The notes below the pieces were generated by a model that saw nothing but the letters and a program-made list of their open reading frames with translations, had not been told where the DNA came from and made no database searches. From contig JAFGJP010000037.1 of assembly GCA_016929035.1 (NCBI GenBank), positions 1 to 7,032 on the forward strand: a stretch of 7,032 nucleotides of DNA. The letters are read 5' to 3'. The number at the start of each line of letters is the position of its first letter. Position 1 is the first letter of the stretch. Positions 1 to 4,982 of this stretch are shown piece by piece. The position numbers and the translations under genes were made by a program. This DNA is from Candidatus Auribacterota bacterium (GTDB lineage Bacteria > Auribacterota > JAFGBW01 > JAFGJP01).

Positions 1-1671
1 GTGAATGGTTCCCCGGTGGAGAAGAATGATGTGCTTGACAATGGAAAGGCCAAGACCTGTACCTCCAAGTCTACGGGAGCGTGACTTGTCAACAACATAG
101 AACCTTTCGAAAATCCTCGGAATATCTTCCTGGGAAATCCCGATTCCTGTATCAGAAATCTCAACAATGAGATTTCGCATGTTTTTTTTGATCATGATAT
201 CAATCGAACCTTTTTCCGTGTATTTAATCGCATTATCAATGATGTTGATAAAAACCTGTTCCATCTTGAAAATATCCATCGTGATTTTCGGCAAATCCCC
301 TTCTGCGCTCAAAGAAAGAATAATATTCTTATCTTTAAGTGAATGGTCGAATATTTTTAATACGTTCTGTATCAGTTTCTTCAAATCAACCTCTTCCATC
401 TCCAGCTCTGCTTCCTTTTCCTCCATTTTTGAGAGAATAAGCAGATCTTCGACAATATTGATAAGCCGGTTGGTATGCCTTTTTATAATATCCAAATATT
501 GCTTATTTTTCTTGTCTATATCCTCTTCCATCGTTTCAACAAAACCTTTGATGGCTGTAAGAGGAGTTCTAAGCTCATGAGATACATTGACAACAAAATC
601 CTTTTTCATCTGTTCAAGCTTACGAAGCTCTGTCATATCAAAGAATATGACGGTGATATTTTCCTGAAGAGGGAGGAATGTGGCACTGCAGATGTAGATG
701 CGACCATGCAGTTCGATTTCTAACTGCTCATTTTTCCTGTCCTGCAGAACGTCTTTGATCAGATCGGCAAAAGACGTCTTTCTTATAACCTCCCAGTAAA
801 ACTTATCTTTTGTCTTTTCTATACCCGCTATTTTTTTAAAGCTCTGATTGGACAAGATAACTTTCCCGCTCTTATCCATAACACACAGACCTTCCTGGAT
901 GGATGATATAACGCTTCCCAGCTCTTCCTTCTGCTTGGATATCTCTGAAAAAAGAGCTTTGACCTTCGCTGTCATGAAATTAAAACTCTCTCCCAGTTCA
1001 TTCAACTCATCTTTGTTGGAAAGACGGACAGAAACATCAAAATCTCCAGTAGCAACCTTTCTGGCAGCCAGGCTCAACTCTCTGACTGGCCGCGATAATG
1101 TCCTGGAAAATATAATCGAAGCGACAATCGATAAAAGAATGATGACAACAACAATCTGTATGATGTTTTTTTTGAACTGTCCGAGGAAGTACCGGATATC
1201 TTTGAGAAAAAGGCTTACGCGAAGAATGCCTTTGATTTCATCTTTGCTCTTTATGGGAATAGCGACATAAAGCATGTCCTCTCCCACAGTTGTGCTGTAG
1301 CGAATAGACGAACCATAACCTTCGCCCAGTGCCCGGATGATTTCTATCCGGTTCCTGTGATTTTCCATGGAATGCGGATCTTGTTCCGAGTCAGCCAGGA
1401 CTTTTCCATCGATACCGATGACCGTGATGCGGACATGTAGGGCTTTCGCTGTTTCTTTTATCTGTGCGTCCAGCTTTTCAACATCATCTTTTTCAATGAA
1501 TGGAAAAACCTGTTTTTCCATGAGTTGAGCAAGTTTTTCAAGATCATTCTTCAGGCTCTCGATATGAAATGTTCTGACCATGCGGAAGGAAAAGGTCAAT
1601 ATCAAAAAAGACAGAAAAAATATGATAAAAAGGTGACCGATGATTAACTTGGAAAAAATCGTTCTTTTCAC
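1..1671 (-). CDS. PhoR-like sensor histidine kinase (C-terminus cut by window edge)
   Basis: Membrane sensor kinase that autophosphorylates on His and passes phosphate to the neighbouring response regulator. It is read in one uninterrupted frame of 557 codons from a GTG at 1671 to base 1. Order of parts: TM helix 1 at about residues 9-31; an extracytoplasmic segment of about 136 residues; TM helix 2 at about 168-188; HAMP at about 189-241 (Pro195); PAS at about 250-350; HisKA with SHELRTPL (His365); HATPase_c with the N box IIDNAIKYT (Asn480), G1 DTGIGI (Asp507) and G2 GTGLGLS (537-543). The frame leaves the window at GTIH, so probably only some 15-30 residues are missing. The HAMP-PAS-HisKA-HATPase layout and the PhoB-like partner match the PhoR group. 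The start overlaps the regulator stop as GTGA with no good Shine-Dalgarno site, implying translational coupling; a later Met start would lose TM1. All catalytic boxes are intact. The signal sensed is unknown; phosphate is only a family-based guess. Confidence 0.93.
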   Translation of the reverse strand, partial: MKRTIFSKLIIGHLFIIFFLSFLILTFSFRMVRTFHIESLKNDLEKLAQLMEKQVFPFIEKDDVEKLDAQIKETAKALHVRITVIGIDGKVLADSEQDPHSMENHRNRIEIIRALGEGYGSSIRYSTTVGEDMLYVAIPIKSKDEIKGILRVSLFLKDIRYFLGQFKKNIIQIVVVIILLSIVASIIFSRTLSRPVRELSLAARKVATGDFDVSVRLSNKDELNELGESFNFMTAKVKALFSEISKQKEELGSVISSIQEGLCVMDKSGKVILSNQSFKKIAGIEKTKDKFYWEVIRKTSFADLIKDVLQDRKNEQLEIELHGRIYICSATFLPLQENITVIFFDMTELRKLEQMKKDFVVNVSHELRTPLTAIKGFVETMEEDIDKKNKQYLDIIKRHTNRLINIVEDLLILSKMEEKEAELEMEEVDLKKLIQNVLKIFDHSLKDKNIILSLSAEGDLPKITMDIFKMEQVFINIIDNAIKYTEKGSIDIMIKKNMRNLIVEISDTGIGISQEDIPRIFERFYVVDKSRSRRLGGTGLGLSIVKHIILLHRGTIH

Positions 1672-2348
1672 TCGTCTATCTTGTACCCAATGCCCCGGAC
1701 ATTCTTGATAAACATGGAAGCGCTCCCCAGCTTTTCCCGGAGGTGGCGTATGTGAACATCAATGGTTCTGTCTATGACAACCTTCTCATGTCCCCAGAGA
1801 AAGTCCAGGATCTCATCCCTGGAAAAAACACGTCCCTTTCTTGTGGAAAGAAGCTTGAGGATCTTGAACTCCGTAGCTGTCAAATCAACCGTCTTATCCT
1901 TGATTCTGACTTCATATTTTTCAAAATCAATTGTCAATTGATTCCCGACCGTTGTTATGCCGGTTCCTTCAACCTTTTTTTGCCTCCTCAGAACAGCTTT
2001 CACTCTTGCGACAAGTTCTTTTGGAGAAAACGGTTTTGTCACATAATCATCAGCACCCAGCTCAAGCCCGATGATTTTATCTGTCTCTTCGGCTTTGGCT
2101 GTTAGCATAATAATGGGGACAGAAGAATATTTCTCTTTGGATTTGAGGAACTTGCAGACATCCAGACCGTCAGTGTCAGGCAGCATCAGGTCAAGGATGA
2201 TGAGATCAGGGATGCGCTTTTCGAGAAATTTAAAAAATTTTTCCGCTTCGAGAAATCCCTCGGCCAGAAACCCTGACTTTTTCAGATGAATCAGGACAAG
2301 CTCGAGAATATCCGGCTCATCATCGACAATCGCAATAAGTGTGGCCAT
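1668..2348 (-). CDS. PhoB-like response regulator (OmpR/PhoB family)
   Basis: Cytoplasmic DNA-binding response regulator of the OmpR/PhoB class and partner of the overlapping histidine kinase gene. Numbered from the ATG at 2348 it is 226 residues, the usual family length. The receiver (about 3-120) has the acidic pair Asp9/Asp10, phospho-acceptor Asp53 in ILDLMLPD, Thr83 in MLTA and Lys105 in TKPFSPKELVARVKAVLRR, a stretch very like E. coli PhoB. The winged-helix effector (about 132-226) carries RTIDVHIRHLREKLG (recognition helix region) and ends VRGIGYKIDE. An in-frame ATG at 2408 would add 20 basic, poorly conserved-looking residues. That start has a weak AGG 8 nt upstream, whereas the chosen one has GAGGAAG 11 nt upstream; family length decided the choice. 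It probably belongs to one operon with the PHP-GT gene (27 or 87 bp upstream depending on start) and the kinase. All receiver residues needed for phosphorylation are present. A true PhoB is likely by resemblance, but pst/phoU genes that would confirm it are not in view. Confidence 0.95.
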   Translation of the reverse strand: MATLIAIVDDEPDILELVLIHLKKSGFLAEGFLEAEKFFKFLEKRIPDLIILDLMLPDTDGLDVCKFLKSKEKYSSVPIIMLTAKAEETDKIIGLELGADDYVTKPFSPKELVARVKAVLRRQKKVEGTGITTVGNQLTIDFEKYEVRIKDKTVDLTATEFKILKLLSTRKGRVFSRDEILDFLWGHEKVVIDRTIDVHIRHLREKLGSASMFIKNVRGIGYKIDE

Positions 2349-2435
2349 AGGGCTTTGGGCTTCCTCTGTTTTTTTTATTATACCTTTTCTTATTCGTGTT
2401 GCAATCATAATTGAGACCTGTCTTTCCGTATGTTT

Positions 2436-4877
2436 TTAAATAGTTAACTCGTGATAAACCTTATCTGATGGTTTTTCTTCAATAACAACGTCTTTTTTAT
2501 ACAACTTACTGGCTCTAAAAATAGTCTGTACAATGTTTTGCCAGTTGTGTCTCGAAGACACCCTTTCTCTGGCCATGGCTCTCATCCGCTTGTATTGTTC
2601 AGGAGAATCTGTTATCAAATCCAGACCGTTTTCAATCGCCTTTTGCCACTCCACTTCAGAGTCAGCCCTGACAATATAACCTGTCCGAGCATGTTCAACA
2701 AGTTCCTGTGGACCTCCTGCATCTGAAACGATAGCCGGAAGCCCGCATGCCTGAGCTTCAAAAACCACCATGCCAAACGTATCGGTTATGCTGGGAAACA
2801 CGAAAAAATCTGCGCCGGAATAAATTCCAGGAAGCAATTTACGGTCGAGCTGATGCGCAAAATAAATTCTCTTTATCTCTTTAGCTTTGTCTTTCAGTTC
2901 CAGAAGATAAGGACCGTCTCCGACGATGAGAAGGTTAACACCCTTTCTCTTTTCTGCTATACGGCTGTAAACATCAAAGAGAAATTTCAAATTTTTATCT
3001 TTGGATATTCTTCCAACGTAGAGCAAAACAGGTCCATCCTGTATCCCGAACCTTTTCCTGATGTATTCTCTGCCGTTTTTTTCAGGATAAAAAAGATCCT
3101 GGTCAATCCCTCTTCGAAAAAGGCTCATCTTATTTCTATCATATCCTCTTTGTTCAAGGATATCCTGGTACTTTTCAGTTGGTACATTGATCTCATCCAT
3201 CAAAGAATAGAAATACCGCAGGGAGTCTTCAATCATCTGAACAATAGACTCATCATCGATTATCTCCGAGGCCTGGAGCGAAAAATCCGTGTGAAAGACT
3301 CCGGTACACTTGATATTAAGAAGCTTTGCCGTCAAAAGTCCGAGTAGTCCGACTGTTCCGGGAGTTGAAATATATACCTCTGTCGGCTCATAATCATAGA
3401 GAAGTTTGATTGATTTTAATAAAGACGGAACTTTCAGAACATACTGCTCGTAATACGGGAGCTGAAATTCATGAATGACCGGAAGATTGAGAATATTCGG
3501 CGGCAGATTACCGTTGACATCGTCTTCTGCAAGAGACGTCACTATTCTCATGTCCTCATGGGCAAAGTAAGCTGTCCACCCCATCTTTATCAATGTTGCA
3601 GAAATGCCGTTCAGATCATTCAGAGTATCAGTAAACCAGAGGATTTTTTTTCTTTCTGGAAAATCTTTTTTTCCAAACTTTTTGATCAGGGTATCAAGAA
3701 TGACACGTCCCTGAGTCAGGTGCTTGAGCGTTGAGAAAAAGGGGAGAGCGAGAAATATCCCGGAAATAGAGGAGGTTATGTTTTTAAGGATATTCTCGAT
3801 ATCCCCCTTTTTCAAATCTTGTTCCAGAGAAGAGAGAAGAATGCTGAAAAATCCGTCTGAAATATTCGCTATTTTTTCGTAAACAAGCTGAAACTTAACT
3901 TCAACGCTCTGCCCCTTTCCTTTTCTAAGCTCTTCAATAAGCTCGATAATATTGTTATTGACCGTATCCTCTTTTATTCCGTTCAGGGTTTTTAGCTTTT
4001 TCATCTTCAGCCGATCACTCAGGCTGAACTTTTTTTCTTCAAAGACATTTTCTGTAATCTGCCTAAGCAACGATTTCGCAAGGACACCGCTTTTATTTCT
4101 TGAAAAATCATACGCGACTTTATAAATGGAAAAAGCCAGCGACTGATAGTTGTTATGACGGCCAGCTGCGCAGGTTTTTTTGTTTTTCAGTGATTCCAAA
4201 AAGCTGACGATGTTGTTCTCCTCTGAACATGTATATGTTTTGCCGATAAAGATCCCGCCGTGGTCATCTGAGCCGCCTGTAAATCCTTTAACCCAGGGAT
4301 CACTGCTGAAAGGCTCTATTTTGTAAGTTCTGTACAAATCTTCGATGTGAGCCGGGCTCAGATTCTGTAAAACGTGCATCCATGTCATATTGCTGGCCTT
4401 GCTGCGAGCTCCATTGATTCCTTCAAACACATCAAAAAGAAGTATCAGCTTTTCCAGGTGCTGAAGGGTTAACCGATTATTGACAGAATATGTCGCATGA
4501 GCGATAGAATGAGCCAGGTTCCTCTCCCTGAGAAAATCTCGGAGCTCGTAGATGTCTTTTCTTCTTTTTTGAACTTCCTGAAAATCACCTTCCGTCAAGC
4601 CGTATATAAGGATATGGATCTTGCACCTGTCTTCCGGGAAATAGGCCGTTGATTCTACCCCTGTAAAAACCTGCTCAGGATATTTTTCCTTAAGATAAAG
4701 AGAGCCTTTGATGCAATTGTGATCTGTAAGCGTAATAAACGACATCCCGTTCTGCAGAGCTGTTTCATAGATAAAATCAGGCTCTGTATAGGATTCGCTT
4801 GCCCCTATTCTTTGGAGAAACCATTCCGAAGGGTGCTCGGAAAATTTTGAATGCACATGTAAATCAGTCTTTTTCAT
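2436..4877 (-). CDS. PHP-domain phosphoesterase fused to GT4 glycosyltransferase
   Basis: An 813-residue two-enzyme fusion, numbered from the ATG at 4877. The N-terminal PHP domain (about 4-240) keeps all expected metal ligands: DLHVHS (His7, His9), TDHN (Asp52, His53), GVES (Glu75), IHILIYG (His88), SIAH (His127) and GGSDDHGG (Asp204, His206). PHP domains hydrolyse phosphoesters. A lysine-rich helical linker (about 257-407) matches no family I know. The C-terminal GT-B fold (about 411-790) has the GT4 marks: DTLNDLNGIS, HTDF (529-532), RRGID, YVGRISKDKN (Arg623, Lys628), VGDGP and DTFGMVVFEAQACG with the acid-x7-acid pair Asp699/Glu707. The HTDF and DTFG forms resemble the MgtA/SQD2-type glycosyltransferases that act on lipid acceptors. 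No signal peptide or clear TM helix is seen, so it is probably cytoplasmic, perhaps membrane-associated. It lies just upstream of the PhoB-like regulator on the same strand. The sugar donor, the acceptor and the PHP substrate cannot be read from sequence. A GTG at 4886 would add three residues. Confidence 0.93.
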   Translation of the reverse strand: MKKTDLHVHSKFSEHPSEWFLQRIGASESYTEPDFIYETALQNGMSFITLTDHNCIKGSLYLKEKYPEQVFTGVESTAYFPEDRCKIHILIYGLTEGDFQEVQKRRKDIYELRDFLRERNLAHSIAHATYSVNNRLTLQHLEKLILLFDVFEGINGARSKASNMTWMHVLQNLSPAHIEDLYRTYKIEPFSSDPWVKGFTGGSDDHGGIFIGKTYTCSEENNIVSFLESLKNKKTCAAGRHNNYQSLAFSIYKVAYDFSRNKSGVLAKSLLRQITENVFEEKKFSLSDRLKMKKLKTLNGIKEDTVNNNIIELIEELRKGKGQSVEVKFQLVYEKIANISDGFFSILLSSLEQDLKKGDIENILKNITSSISGIFLALPFFSTLKHLTQGRVILDTLIKKFGKKDFPERKKILWFTDTLNDLNGISATLIKMGWTAYFAHEDMRIVTSLAEDDVNGNLPPNILNLPVIHEFQLPYYEQYVLKVPSLLKSIKLLYDYEPTEVYISTPGTVGLLGLLTAKLLNIKCTGVFHTDFSLQASEIIDDESIVQMIEDSLRYFYSLMDEINVPTEKYQDILEQRGYDRNKMSLFRRGIDQDLFYPEKNGREYIRKRFGIQDGPVLLYVGRISKDKNLKFLFDVYSRIAEKRKGVNLLIVGDGPYLLELKDKAKEIKRIYFAHQLDRKLLPGIYSGADFFVFPSITDTFGMVVFEAQACGLPAIVSDAGGPQELVEHARTGYIVRADSEVEWQKAIENGLDLITDSPEQYKRMRAMARERVSSRHNWQNIVQTIFRASKLYKKDVVIEEKPSDKVYHELTI

Positions 4878-4883
4878 AGATAA

Positions 4884-4898
4884 CACCTTTTGTTCCTT
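4884..4898 (-). promoter_or_regulatory. Two competing ribosome binding sites for the PHP-GT gene
   Basis: On the minus strand AAGGTG (4889-4884) lies 6 nt before the ATG at 4877, while AAGGA (4898-4894) lies 7 nt before an in-frame GTG at 4886. Both are well spaced, and the GTG sits inside the first of them. The ATG is preferred because it is the stronger start codon and puts DLHVHS close to the N-terminus, as is common in PHP proteins. The two choices differ by three residues only. Confidence 0.55.
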
Positions 4899-4923
4899 AT
4901 CTCTATATACAAATCTTGCGTAA

Positions 4924-4929
4924 ATTATT
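4924..4929 (-). promoter_or_regulatory. Candidate -10 box of an activator-dependent promoter for the PHP-GT operon
   Basis: AATAAT on the minus strand, a 5 of 6 match to TATAAT, lies 11 bp beyond the tandem TTAACC repeat and about 47 bp before the ATG at 4877. No good -35 hexamer is present at 17 bp, which fits a promoter that relies on a bound activator. A second possibility is TATATA at 4909-4904, with a poor -35 (TTCAAT) 17 bp upstream of it. The region is AT-rich, so chance matches are likely. Confidence 0.35.
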
Positions 4930-4940
4930 GAAAAATATAA

Positions 4941-4962
4941 GGTTAATTTTTGGTTAATTTTT
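4941..4962 (-). promoter_or_regulatory. Tandem 11-bp direct repeat, candidate PhoB/PhoP-family operator
   Basis: Two perfect back-to-back copies of an 11-bp unit, GGTTAATTTTT on the plus strand (4941-4951 and 4952-4962). On the minus strand, the direction of the downstream genes, this reads TTAACC-AAAAA-TTAACC. An 11-bp period puts both hexamers on the same helix face, as in E. coli pho boxes and in the TTAACA-type repeats bound by B. subtilis PhoP. AATAAT (4929-4924) follows 11 bp downstream, where a -10 box would sit if the operator replaced a -35. It precedes a gene set that encodes a PhoB-like regulator, so autoregulation is the simple reading. The repeat itself is plain in the sequence; its role as an operator is inferred. 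Confidence 0.55.
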
Positions 4963-4982
4963 TGAATAGAAAAAAGGGGCTA

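Noticed and set aside
167..1270. Plus-strand open frames of up to 140 codons (167-580, 475-723, 848-1270)
   Set aside because: They lie antisense to the histidine kinase, whose HAMP, PAS, HisKA and HATPase motifs are unmistakable; their translations are low-complexity Ser/Phe/Ile-rich and show no family features.
2853..3347. Plus-strand open frame of 164 codons
   Set aside because: Antisense to the glycosyltransferase half of the fusion protein; no recognisable motif and no ribosome binding site worth noting.
4878..4982. Riboswitch or small RNA in the gap before the PHP-GT gene
   Set aside because: The gap is 105 bp, strongly AT-rich, and shows no stable stem-loops; the tandem repeat and promoter-like boxes explain what can be seen.
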